Below, piece after piece: positions 26,029 through 37,100 of a stretch of DNA of 64,000 bases. The DNA is from Montifringilla adamsi (Eukaryota; Chordata; Aves; Passeriformes; Passeridae), in NCBI GenBank assembly GCA_017590115.1, contig JAGGNK010012114.1, positions 1,878,248 to 1,942,247 of the forward strand. The letters are read 5' to 3'. A program made the translations under genes and the position numbers. The notes beneath the pieces were generated by a model that was not told the origin of the DNA, made no database searches, and saw only the letters and a list, made by a program, of their open reading frames with translations. Positions within the stretch are counted from its first letter, which is position 1. Every line of letters begins with the position of its first letter.

Positions 26029-27072
26029 ATCAGTGTTATGTGGCAGAAGAATGAGAATGGACTCCATCCCCTGGTTAACAAAATTAACTGATCTCCACTG
26101 TACTTCGCCATTTGAATGCGGAGCAGCTGTAAAGACACTTTCAGTGTATTTTGCCAGTGATTCCACAAATGTATCTGGATATTAGAGGAACAGTGAGGAG
26201 TAAGAGTCCTTTTTCCCTTCAGACTCCTGACAATGTCACTGGCCAGTGCACTTTCACGTGTCAGCTGCCACCCAGCTTGTGACCTTTTCCCATCTGACCC
26301 TGTCTTCTTCCCTTGTTGCAGATGGATTCATGAAAAGGGCTGGTGATGCCCAGCTGCTTGGCACAGCACTGTCCATTCATCATTAGGAGACAGAGTCAGG
26401 AAATAGGTAAGAAGTTAAATCTTCACTCAGAATGTGCAAAGTGATCCCTTCTTCTCCAAAGAGGGCTATTTGGACAGTCTTTGAGAGCCCCAGAAAGAGC
26501 CAATGTAAACAAAAAGCATTCACAAACTTCAAAGTTGTCAGCAATGGGATTATGGTGATTTTGCAATGGAACACTTGGGAAAACCAAAACCAGAAAATGC
26601 TACAAGTCCACTTGTGAGTGTGCATAGAGTGAAAAGATTAAACTGCTTACAGAAAAGTCAAAACACAAGCATGATTGTCATTTTTGGAATGCCCTTTGGA
26701 AATTTTTGAAGTGAACCGCTTTAACTCTTATTTTGAGATCTACTTTTAGAAACTGTAAACAATGATACAGTAACAAGCTAATCAGAGGTTACACTTCTTT
26801 CTTCCATTGCAGAGGAAAAGTGAAACAGAAAACATTTTATTCTGGAATGAAAATTGTAATATCTTTATCAAATAAAATGTCACGTATTTGTTTTCTCTGG
26901 AAGAAATTCTCATTATGTGTTCATCTGAATGTTTTGTCTATATTTCTGTTTGGCTAACCAACTGAAGCAGCTATAAGTGTTTTGCTGTCTTTCCAAAACC
27001 ATGATTTTTTTTACACTTCATCCCAGCCTTAATTCCTTCTAACTGTGAAATGAGGTAAATTAAAATGCCAGC

Positions 27073-27125
27073 AAGTTATGAGATAACTTTGTGAAGCAAC
27101 CCTCTTTTTACATTAAAGAGGGTTG
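27073..27125. repeat. Two adjacent perfect hairpins
   Basis: The first is AAGTTAT at 27073-27079 with ATAACTT at 27083-27089, loop 3 nt. The second, 7 bp further on, is CAACCCTCTTT at 27097-27107 with AAAGAGGGTTG at 27115-27125, loop 7 nt. The 11-bp perfect arms of the second are well above what a casual palindrome gives. Neither has the length of a microRNA precursor, and no terminator-like U run follows. Confidence 0.88.
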
Positions 27126-28344
27126 AGTAAGTATGCAGCAGAGCATGGAATGAAAAATTGTTGTAAAGAAGATATATTCAGTTTAATTGGCTCTAGTCAC
27201 TTTTCTGTGTTTTCTGCCATTTCTCTCTAATTCTGGCAATTTAAACTGCACTAAATAACATTGTAGAACCACTATTTACTTCAGAATAGCTTTCACTTCA
27301 GTGCACCCAGGTTCTAATCCCTGTTTGAAAGAACTGCAATTATTATGCATTCAGCTCTATAATAGTATCTATTTACTTGTTTGTCCTGGTTTCCAAAACA
27401 ATCCAACTGATTGTACTGATTGATTCCTTGCCCAGTTTGACATTATCAACAGATAAAATATCCCAGTGTTACCTCTCTGCTGGTGTTTTAAGCATATTCA
27501 TTAAAGATCCCATCTAATCTTATGAAAATATAATATCAAACAATATGGCTTCTAAAAAATAATCCAGGCCTAAATAATAAACCTGTAAGGGAAAGAAAGA
27601 AAAAAAAATCCTACTAAACCTTTTTTTGTAGTATTACTGAATGCAGCAGAGCACACTGGATTAAATTCACTTGTATCACCAAATATCCAGTTATTTTATT
27701 ACATAATAAATATCAGTTGATTTGTCAGTATTTGTAGAAGATGAAATGCAGCAAGCAACACAAATCTATGGGCATAGAAGTTGTAAGTATTGATTCTTCT
27801 TTGTTTAAGATTTTTTTATGCCTTCTGGTTTACAGTTTTGATCGATCTTTGTTTTAGATAGAAGTAACAGCAGAGAATGCAAGGGAAGGGTTCCAAGAGA
27901 GCTACTCTCTAAAATACATAAACTATAGGGCTGTTGGAAGAGCATTTTGGAAGAATATTTCTTTAGAAGGTTTTTCCTCTACACAAATTTTAATGGGTGG
28001 TAAATGGATCAATTGATCTTATTTCCTTTGTAATTTCTAATATTTCATGTGAATTGCTTTCAGAACTATAACACAGAGGCTACATGGGCCTGTTCAAGCA
28101 GTGTGTATATATTGCTCATGGCAGGTAATTACAGCACTGGGACACTGAAATACTTTTTCAAGTTCTTTGTGTTTCCCTGCAGAGTGAAGAGAGCAAAAAA
28201 TGCAGTTTACACAGAAATTAAGTTCAATAAGCTATATTCTGCACTGTTCTGGACTTTGTAGTTTGTTCCAAACATCTATATTGCTGACAGTAACCTTTAC
28301 ATAATTTCAAATTGATTTTGCACTACTCTAACTTTATGTTGACT

Positions 28345-28465
28345 ATACAGTCTCTCAAGGCAGTCTGTTCCACTGATTCACTGTCTTCATTGTGAAAATT
28401 TGTCATGTAGGAGGAAAATTCACATATCTTGATGTACTAATCCAATACAGGATTGAAATAGCTCA
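28345..28465 (-). mobile_element. Possible ancient CR1 3' relic
   Basis: The plus-strand phrase 'aaggcagtctgttccactga' followed by 'ttcattgtgaaaatttgtc' resembles the reverse complement of the CR1 3' region ('ctgttccagtgcctcacc', 'gtgaagaaattcttcc'). Past about 28400 the match is lost. If correct, this is a very old, 5'- and 3'-eroded copy. It could also be chance. Confidence 0.4.
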
Positions 28466-29084
28466 AGACCTCCATTTCGGCACATGTGAGTTAGGATATC
28501 TCATATTCTCTGCAATATTTCTGGATGGTCCCTGCCTGGGAAATCAACCTGGAGGAATTCAAATAAAATAAAATCAAATTGGATCATTTTCAAATGACTG
28601 TAACTTTAAATTGCAAAGAATGGGATCACTGACCATACATGTATAAAAATGAAGAGTATGAAAATCCTGAAACTTTCCCACACCTTCTGCTTAGCCTATA
28701 CTTCTTTATTTCCCAGTTGTCTGAAATAGATAGTATTATGAATAATGCTTAGGAAGCATCATAGATCATGGAAGACATTTGGGTTTAATGACTGAGTTAT
28801 GAAGAAGGAAAGTAGGATTTTTGATACTGAAGAACAACAGGTGCTTCAAAGCTAGCATTTATTTTCCAGTTTGGTCCAAGGTGCCAAATGTGTCCAAAAT
28901 GGACCATGAATGTATAATTATAGTGGATTAGACAAATAGTTTTCTATTTCTGGGGTTATTGTATTTATTGTATAACATACTAAAGAGCTTACCTTTGATT
29001 TCTTCTGAACACAGTTTTAAGTGTGAATTAAGAAAAGTATTTAACAATAACTAATCCTTCTTTATATAGGTACATCTTCTTTCA

Positions 29085-29270
29085 CATTCAGTGATTTAGC
29101 TTTTCACAAGCAGATTTGGAAAGGAGTCGTGATGCATATAAAAGGGAGATTTGCTGTGACTGTAAGCATTGGATTAATAAGAAGTAATCCTGTCACTTCT
29201 AGCACTTGGACCCTCTGCTGCCTGTTGCAGCAGCACCCAATTAGACGAGTTATCCACAAGATGGTGTACT
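29085..29270. promoter_or_regulatory. Candidate regulatory element with paired homeodomain sites
   Basis: GGATTA at 29171-29176 and TAATCC at 29185-29190 are inverted copies of the site preferred by Otx/Crx/Pitx-type (K50) homeodomains, 8 bp apart. About 65 bp further, CCACAAGATGGTG at 29254-29266 fits most positions of the CTCF core. The block is repeat-free. The motif matches are visible in the sequence, but function is inferred. Confidence 0.35.
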
Positions 29271-29960
29271 AACACAAACTACTGGCATTCATTTCTCAAG
29301 GAAAATAATTCTAAACTGAAGGAATAAGAAAGAATCCTTTCTACTGACAGTGAAAAAAAATTCTTATGCACAAATTTTTATCAGTATCTACAGCTGGTGT
29401 CTCTCATGAAGTGTTAATTCCCATTCATTTCCATTCATCTATGTAGCTGTTTGGTGACTTCCAATAGCTACAGTAAATATTAAAAATGTTTCTTTTAAAT
29501 TCTGGAGCACTTATCTACATAAAGATGATTAATGGCCCAAGGTGCCACAGAGAAACACCATTTTGTAACTGGTGAAAAGATCTTTCAGCAGTGAAGACAT
29601 GATAGCCAGTTTTTCTGAAATTCTTTTTCCTGTACACTATATAGGGCATGTCAGTACATGATGGTGACAAAACTGGCCATATCCCAGGTCTTGTAACAGT
29701 CCTCAGGTGGATTGCAATAGTTCTACAGCAGTGTATGATAGTCCTAGACACTCACTTTTCTGTTCTTGTCTTCCAGAGTTTTGTTCTGATAATAGGTTGT
29801 GTCTGAGATTTCTCTAATTCCTGCAGATAAAGACACCGTATTAGATAGTGGATGTCTTTGGAATATTGGTTTTTAAAAATCAGTGGAAGCATCAGTCTAT
29901 CAAGGAATTCTAAATGGAATATGGACCTGCATTTCTTTGTAAGTGGTTTTAATTTAGTAT

Positions 29961-29983
29961 CTCTAAAGAGCCTCTAAAGAGGC
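29961..29983. repeat. Doubled CTCTAAAGAG palindrome
   Basis: CTCTAAAGAG at 29961-29970 is followed directly by a related 14-bp perfect palindrome, GCCTCT-AA-AGAGGC, at 29970-29983. It looks like a slippage duplication of a palindromic word. Confidence 0.7.
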
Positions 29984-30560
29984 GAAATATGAAAATTTTC
30001 TAAACATGAAGAAAGATACATGCATTCAAACCTGAAAGTTCATAATAAATATGGGTAACTGTAAGTAACTACTTTTCTTATTTATACTGTAGGCAATATC
30101 TGCATTCATCTGACTATCTGTATCATCTAACATAAAAATAAATGTGTCCAAAATATCAGATTCTGATCTAGTAAAAGCTTTAATAATATGTGTAGTTTTT
30201 AGGCCTGAATGTGATGCATAGCATTGAACTAAATTGAGAATGTTTTGAGTTTTAAGACTTTAAAGTTTTTAAAAATAATTTCTACTTTCACCTGTTCATT
30301 AATTTTTCCTTAGTGTGTGATACAAAGTGAAATTAAAGACAAGCAGATCTAGAGAAAGTGAGCTTCAGAGCAGACTCTCCATATGTTTTTTTCTCCACTT
30401 AGAATAGTTTCCCATTAGTACAGCTCAGTGATTTGACTATTCCTGGCAATATTTCAGTTTGGTACTGTTTTCTGTGATTGTGGAAATGAAGATAAAACCT
30501 TAATGTCAAAAAGCTTTAGCTCATTTTCAAATAATTTAGTGCTTTAAGAATGCAATTTCC

Positions 30561-30588
30561 TTTCAGATTTAAGCATCCAAATCTGAAA
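30561..30588. repeat. Perfect 10-bp-arm hairpin
   Basis: TTTCAGATTT at 30561-30570 pairs with AAATCTGAAA at 30579-30588, loop 8 nt. It stands 10 bp before a second pair of overlapping hairpins. Confidence 0.85.
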
Positions 30589-30597
30589 ACTGTATTC

Positions 30598-30628
30598 AAC
30601 TGTTTAGAAACAGTTACCTGTTTCTAAA
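30598..30628. repeat. Overlapping, mutually exclusive hairpins
   Basis: AACTGTTT at 30598-30605 pairs with AAACAGTT at 30608-30615 as one palindrome. The second, overlapping hairpin pairs TTTAGAAACAG at 30603-30613 with CTGTTTCTAAA at 30618-30628, loop 4 nt, 11 perfect base pairs. Forming one excludes the other because they share 30603-30615. Nothing nearby indicates transcription, so an attenuator-like reading is not justified; the geometry itself is certain. Confidence 0.88.
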
Positions 30629-31494
30629 GGCATGTTGATGGATTGCCATTTTATTTAATCCAGTAGCAGTAGTAGTCAAACACTGCCCTCACAAAGAATC
30701 TCATAAACTGGGAAGTAAATGCCCTCACTTAAGCCTATAGAAGGCTGAAGTACAGAAGGCAAAATGCACATCTGAATACAATCTGTTTAATTGAATATAG
30801 TGAAGTATAGGAGAAGTAAACATGTAAAACTGCTGAAGTGGATGTAGTGAAATATAGGAGGTGTTTCTGTAAAACTTCCAAGTATGACAAACTTACAGGC
30901 CAGAGAGCTTTTTTTTGGGAATTATATCTCCTTCTGGTGATGTACCAGGGCACACCTGAGTGACAGAGCAAACTGTACAGCTATCTTTTTTCCCCCAATT
31001 TTTTTTTTTTTCCTGAAACACTTTGGTATTTTAAAACTCAGATTTCTAGATTCTATATAACTACAGATTTCAATGTTCTTCTGGGGGATAGATGTGAGAT
31101 TTTTGCTATGCCTCTGCAGTCTTTCAGTCATGGAAGGATCTAAATTCACAGAAGTGAAGCTATACATTAGAAATCAAGCTCCTTACTAATGTGGTGGATA
31201 AGTCAACTTAGATTAATTGCACAATAAAGAATTGGTATTGACCTGGCACAAGTCATCAGATTCAGCTGTCCAATTTAAAAAATGATACTGGTTGCACAGC
31301 TAGTTTAATCAAGCAAGTAAATATTTTTTTGAGTGGGGAAAATATATTTAAAATTGTAATAAGGACATTATTTGAATATTTTTATTACTTTCCTTGCGTA
31401 GTAAAGCTGAATTTTTAGTTCAATTTTAATTATTATTTGAAATGGGGACTGTTTTTCATCTTAATTAGGTCACTTGCTGATGTTTCACTGGTAT

Positions 31495-31755
31495 GTCCTT
31501 CCTTGTATCCAGTGATAGAATATGTGGAAATATATCAAAGCTGCGCAAGGGAAGATTTTGACTGGACATTTTTTTACCAAGAACACAGTCAAAAATAATA
31601 ACACAGTTCCTAGAGAGATGTTTGATGGCCCAAGCCTGGCAGTGTTTAACATGCATTTGGACAATGCCCTTAATAATTTGTTTTAAATTTTGTCAGCACG
31701 GAAATGCCCAAGTAGTTGGACTAGATTATTCTAGTAGGTCCCTTCCAGATGAATG
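31495..31755 (+). mobile_element. CR1 LINE 3'-end fragment, ATTCT-tail subfamily
   Basis: The plus strand follows a CR1 3' end of a different subfamily from the other copies. It shows 'ccagtgatagaatatgtgg' near 31510, 'caaagctgcgcaagggaaga' near 31537, 'ggcagtgtttaacatgcatt' near 31638, and the end 'ggactagattattctagtag' near 31719. In this subfamily the 3' end is followed by a short ATTCT tail, which here has expanded. The copy is 5'-truncated and moderately diverged. The 63-codon antisense frame at 31465-31656 is not a gene. Confidence 0.87.
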
Positions 31756-31809
31756 ATTCTATTCTATTCTATTCTATTCTATTCTATTCTATTCTATTCT
31801 ATTCTATTC
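31756..31809. repeat. (ATTCT)n microsatellite on a CR1 tail
   Basis: Ten perfect ATTCT units are followed by a degenerate eleventh (attcc). The array directly abuts the CR1 3' end and evidently grew from its native tail. A tract this uniform is likely length-polymorphic. Confidence 0.97.
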
Positions 31810-32386
31810 CAGCAACAGCTGTAATTAATTTTATTTATTTCAGGGGAATGGTTCTTCATGTTCACAGAAACAGAGTAAATACTTTTGTCAGAATTTCAAA
31901 TTGAAGCTGCATTGATTGAATCCTTCAATCTACATGCTATGTCAGTTTTTTGTCCTTCAGTGAAATGTCTTGAAAATGGATTCTTGACATTTAAGCTTCT
32001 TCCATTGACCTTAGAAGGAATAAGCCAAATCCTTTTGCTTCAATAGGTCAGCTGCAGGTCCCAATATGTAAGAAAATCAGCTAGAAAACTAAGCTCCAAA
32101 TTTCCTTACATGAATGTTAAAAGTCCTAACAAAACAAGACCATGAAAAGAAGTGTGGGAGCATACATGATGACAAGATTACATGATGTGAAGTGTCTTGG
32201 GAAGATATTAGAAGGTTTAATTGTTATGATCCCATTGAACTCTTACCTCACTTATGTCTCCTTTGATGAGAGACTTTAGAAATGCCTAGTTTGGAAGAGT
32301 TGCTTTGTCTGAGGTTGTACTTTAAAGGAAGAGGTATAATGAGGTTTGAAACAATGCCTTGCCTCTGGGGTGAGCTGTTGTTACAG

Positions 32387-32423
32387 TATTGCTATTAGCA
32401 ATAATTCTGAGTCAATTACTCAG
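32387..32423. repeat. Twin adjacent palindromes
   Basis: TATTGCT at 32387-32393 pairs with AGCAATA at 32397-32403. Four bases later CTGAGT at 32407-32412 pairs with ACTCAG at 32418-32423. The second contains an AP-1-like TGAGTCA. A cluster of CpG dinucleotides follows at 32470-32486 ('gcgcgcctagg'), which is unusual in this CpG-poor window. Confidence 0.75.
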
Positions 32424-33879
32424 TGAACATTGATTTTGTTGCAAGCAAGGAGTTATAAATGTATAAACCCGCAGTGAGCAGCGCGCCTAGGTAGACAATA
32501 GTTAACCCTCTGCTGGCTGAAGGGCTCCTTTCCTTTTCAAGCTGGAAATGAAGAAAAGAGTTTACAGATTTCTACAGGAAAAATGAGCATCTTCTGGAAT
32601 TGAGTTTCCTCTTGCAATACTCTTAATGGGTTTTACACCTTTCTAATTTTTCTTTTTTGGGATCTGCTGATTTCCTATCCATCCCATTAAACACTGCTAT
32701 TGCTATGACTGTGATTTCCAGTTCTTGTTCTACATTTGCAAGGGACTTGAAAAAATAAATAAAGACATGGAAATTGATTAATTTACAGCTTGTGCTCATT
32801 GCAAATCAGAAATGAACAGAAAAATTAACAACAAATGAAAGATGATGGTAGGTTATTTCAAAAGTAGGACTGGTAGCTAATTTAAGTGTTCTCTAATAGG
32901 TAGCTTTAATTATTACTATAGAAACTAATACTGCCAGTATTTGGGGTTGTTACATTTTGCATTTGATTACAATGCTTCTAATTCAAGCATTAAACAAGAC
33001 GACTTTCAGTTTGGTGTTTCAATTTTGTAGCTCAGATACATGATTAATTTCCCAGATCTTGACTATATACTCAGTCATGTTGATTCTGCTTGTACAATCC
33101 AGACATTTTAGTGAAATCAGACATCTTTCAAGGTATCCTGCTTCTAAAATTTCTGTGTAGTTACATTTCACTTTTTATGCCCCATGCTAGAGGACATGTA
33201 AATGCAAGTGCTAAGTAATAAAATGTCATAAATGGAAGACATACATTTCTGTTTTGCTATCTCTTAATATTTGCTTCAAGAAAGATAATTTCTACTTATC
33301 AGTCATACTGGAGTAGATAGTGCAGAAATCATAGGGACATTATTTCGTGTACAAACTTTTGTGAATGACAGTTTTTTTTTAGAGTGGATTTGCCTTATCC
33401 TCTGCTGAATTGGTGCCAACCTGGGAGAAATACATGTGTCTTAATATTTTGCATATGCACTCATAATAACTTGATTTTTACTATTGAACATATGTTAATT
33501 TGTAACACACTGAAAAGTGGAAGGAGCTTCCTGAGCAATGAATTCATTTGAGTGGATATAGATTTGAGTCTCCTGACCCAGCAAGTTAACCCTCACTCCA
33601 TGATCAAAGCTTTCCCTTCAGCTAATAAATTGATTATGCCCTCTTTCATGTAGCACTCACTTCTCTATCTGAGAAAATCTCTGGGAGTAGAAAAGATTAA
33701 TTAGTCTGAATAACAATAAAAATAAATTAAGACTGGTTTAAAAATAAAACGTCAAATATTTCTTCTCCTGTTTTCTCACTTTGTCTTTCCATTTATGTAC
33801 CCATTAACCCAAAAAGTTCTTATGGACCTATTCCTGGAATTTCTTTTCAGGAAAATTACTAAGCCATTTGAAATAATAC

Positions 33880-34170
33880 CTGCTGTGATTACCTGTGCCT
33901 CTTTGGCTGGGGTGAAAAGAGTGCAAGGACCCTCCTGGGGCCCTCTTGGCTTTGCTCAGCAGGTGGATTTCAGCTTGGGCACTTATCCTTTGCCTGCTTG
34001 TTCCCAGCCTCATGCCTTGCACCACTCTATTCCCTGGGGTGTGGTGAGGACACATATGTTCTGACACCCTCAGCTTCAGATCCCACAACTGCTCCCACTG
34101 GTCACTTCCAGGGTCTTCCCGTGCAAGGTGGAACCAGCCTGCTTTTTTCCCAGAGCTCATTCATTGCTAC
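33880..34170. other. GC-richer patch with long frames on both strands
   Basis: The stretch is richer in C and G than its surroundings, with an open minus-strand frame of 110 codons (33828-34160) and plus-strand frames of 68-89 codons. None shows a domain, and frames on both strands together point to low stop density rather than coding. An untranslated exon or regulatory element cannot be excluded. Confidence 0.3.
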
Positions 34171-37100
34171 AAGGGACAGTTTGCAAAGTGCATGCAAGCT
34201 GTAAAAGTTAGGCATTGACAACTCATCTCTCATTTTCATTATTCCTCCTTTACTGGAAATTTCCCTTCAGCCTGTGGTAGAATACATTCAGTCGTTCCTC
34301 TGAAAAATTAGAAGATTTACTTTCAAATGTCCTCTAATTTGTAAAATTGCATGTACTTGCTTGACTTTGAAATGTTACTATTAAGTTTTAAGAGATAAGT
34401 TGTTAAAAAACATTAATTCTATGAGATCTATCATGAAGAGATTAGGTGCTTCTCCAAGGGACTGCTGTTCTTTCAACTGAACTTCAGAAGCTCAGATTAA
34501 GCAGTGTATCCTAAGGAAAGTACTCAAAAGCTAAGGCTGATATTTTCTTTTTCTCCTTTCTCCCAGTTGCTCCAGGCTGAACATTTCTCCATTTGCCAGG
34601 ATAAATATATAGTATTGTGAAAAAACCAGCAGTTTCCTCAGAGCTGTAAGTTATAAAGAGCTCCTTTGCTTTGTGTTGGTAGAATTGTTTCTAAAAGTTT
34701 CTCTGTTTGCCTTTAGAAAACGTTCCATCATTTATTAGACAATTTTTTTTTCTCATCTGCAGAGTACAGACATGCTTCTTTGAGTGTGGGAAGTAGATTT
34801 CCTTCTGTTGGTTTAAGGCTGATAGGCCAGGAACAAGACACTTTCTAAGGCATTTTCTGCAGTGCACTTTATTATTATAGAAACTACTAACTTGTGATTT
34901 GTGTGTTTCCTCCTTTATTTGTGTGTGGCTATAATGTATTCTCAACTGATTTTTGTCTGCTATTTAAAATGTCTACAAAACTTCAGAGTAAATCTCCTCA
35001 AAATGTTGCCTGGTTGGTTTTTTTAAATCTACAACGTGTGTCATAAACTATGTCCAAAAAGATATCTCTGTAATAAAAAGGATGGAATTCATAGATCATT
35101 GCTTTCTTAAAAAACACCAAGCACTAAACATGGAAGCCCAATAACCTTTATAATAATTGTTGCTACCTCTATGCATGTGTGTCTGTCAGAAATTTACATT
35201 TGGAATTTTTTTGTAATTCTATTTCAATATGCCTAATCTATTAGTTGATTATTTTGTATTAACATTTATTCTAAAAAGTAGAAATAAATAGGATTAGAAA
35301 AATGCAGAAGTTAAACTGCATTTAAAATATTTTCGTAATTTAATTAATAGGTTTAAGTCAATTGGTTTTTTTCCCCCAGGGGTCTGATTTTGTGAGCTGT
35401 TGATAGCCTCTTATATCCTCAAATTAAATTTATAGCAGCTGGTATTTTTTTGAATGCAGACTGGGAATAAATGTTCTGAAAAATGCGTCTTGGCTGTGAA
35501 ACATTCTGGTTGTTCAGAAGGACTGAAGCACCCACATGTAAGAGCTGTGTTGTGGCAATCAGTCTCCAGTGCTCTAGGAATTCTGGCAACTGGATAATTT
35601 TTGAAACTTTTAGCTAAACCAGCTTGCTCCTTCTGCTTGCCATTTTTCATATATATAAATATTTATAATTATTGAATTCCCAAGAAATAGAAAACAGCAA
35701 TAATAAATAATGTAAAAGTTGTCAGCTACTCCTTCTTTGAAACCTACAAACTCAGTGCTAAATATGGACTAAAAACTATTGTCACCACGTTCAGGAAATA
35801 CTATGGGTAAAGAATAAAACTTTAGTTCTGACTGCTTTGAAAAATGTAAGGAAAGGGTGTTTAGAGCTCTGCACATACCGGTGTCAGGGAAGGGAGCTGC
35901 TTTGGACTGATATACAAGCAAGAGAGCAGACAAATTTGCACATTGTTGCGTGAGGAGAAGTTGCTGCCTGTGGAAGACAAGCCGCTATGAGGTCTTCTGT
36001 GCACATAGCAGGAGATCAAGAATGTTTTGCTCTACATGAAGAATAATATCCATAGCTCAGGAGATGTGAGGAAAAGAGTAAAAAGAGTGAATCCTTAACA
36101 ATGTCTGTGACTGTGGGGGAAGGTGCATGGCTGGGGAACACAGAATCAGAAGAGAAATGTTGAAGAGGATGGAAAAGTTAAAGAAGCCTTAAAGAGGAAA
36201 AGGATAAAAGAGAAAAAAAACAAAGTAATAAGACCAGCATGGATTTTTTTTTTTTAATGTAAGACTAAAGAATGTTTCATGCATTACTTAAGAGAATGCC
36301 GAGCATTTGATTAACATACTTTCTCTGCTTGCATTATGAAATACAGATTTCAAAACATAGACTTTGACCATTGTATTCTAAAGCCTACTAAAATCCATTA
36401 AGAAAAAAACATTGCAATTAAGAGAAACAGTTCTTATAAGGATTAAGTTCTCTGAACATTCAGGTTTACGATGGTGAAATAAAAATATGGACAACATGGA
36501 CCAACTGATCAAAATTAAAGTTTTAGTGTTTCATTATGTGCTTTTAGTAAGAAACTAGAATACCTCAAAAGAAAATAAGGTGTTTTAGATTAAATTTTGG
36601 CTGTATAGCCCTCAAAACCACAATTCTAATCTAAAATTTAGTTTATAGTATAGGTACATATTAGAAGCAGGAGATAAGAAAGTAACACAGCAGCTCAGAT
36701 GCTCTGCAAGTAGAATATTCCTGTTCTTGCCCTTCAGCAAAGAAATACGCAATTACCTTTGGGCTGTTTTCATTTGATTTATGCATTTTATGTTAAAGTG
36801 ATTTTTTCTGGACTGTCATGGAAATTAAAATACTGCCCTTAGACAGAGGTCTTGTGCATTTCCTTGCACAATTCATGTGCTACTCAGTGTCCAGAGCTGA
36901 AGCACTGAACTCCAAGACTACTCCAAGGCATTGCTGGCAAAGAGAGAGCTGCGACTGAGTGTGCAGGTTTGAAAACCTATATTAGTTGTTGAATACACTT
37001 TAAAGGCATCTTAAAATGGGAAACAAGAGCATCCAATTATTTATAAGACAGTTGAGCTATTTATCTCTGTAAATGTTGAATATTACAATTTAGCTGCTGT

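Larger units (their letters stand above)
24961..31494. other. Gene-free stretch with many small hairpins
   Basis: No exon or RNA gene is recognisable. Apart from one doubtful CR1 relic, the notable contents are a small minisatellite at 25970-26028, paired hairpins at 27073-27125, a paired homeodomain site at 29171-29190 and overlapping hairpins at 30561-30628. All are listed separately. Confidence 0.45.

Noticed and set aside
33828..34160. 110-codon minus-strand frame
   Set aside because: Lies in a GC-richer patch with open frames on both strands, which lowers stop density without coding.
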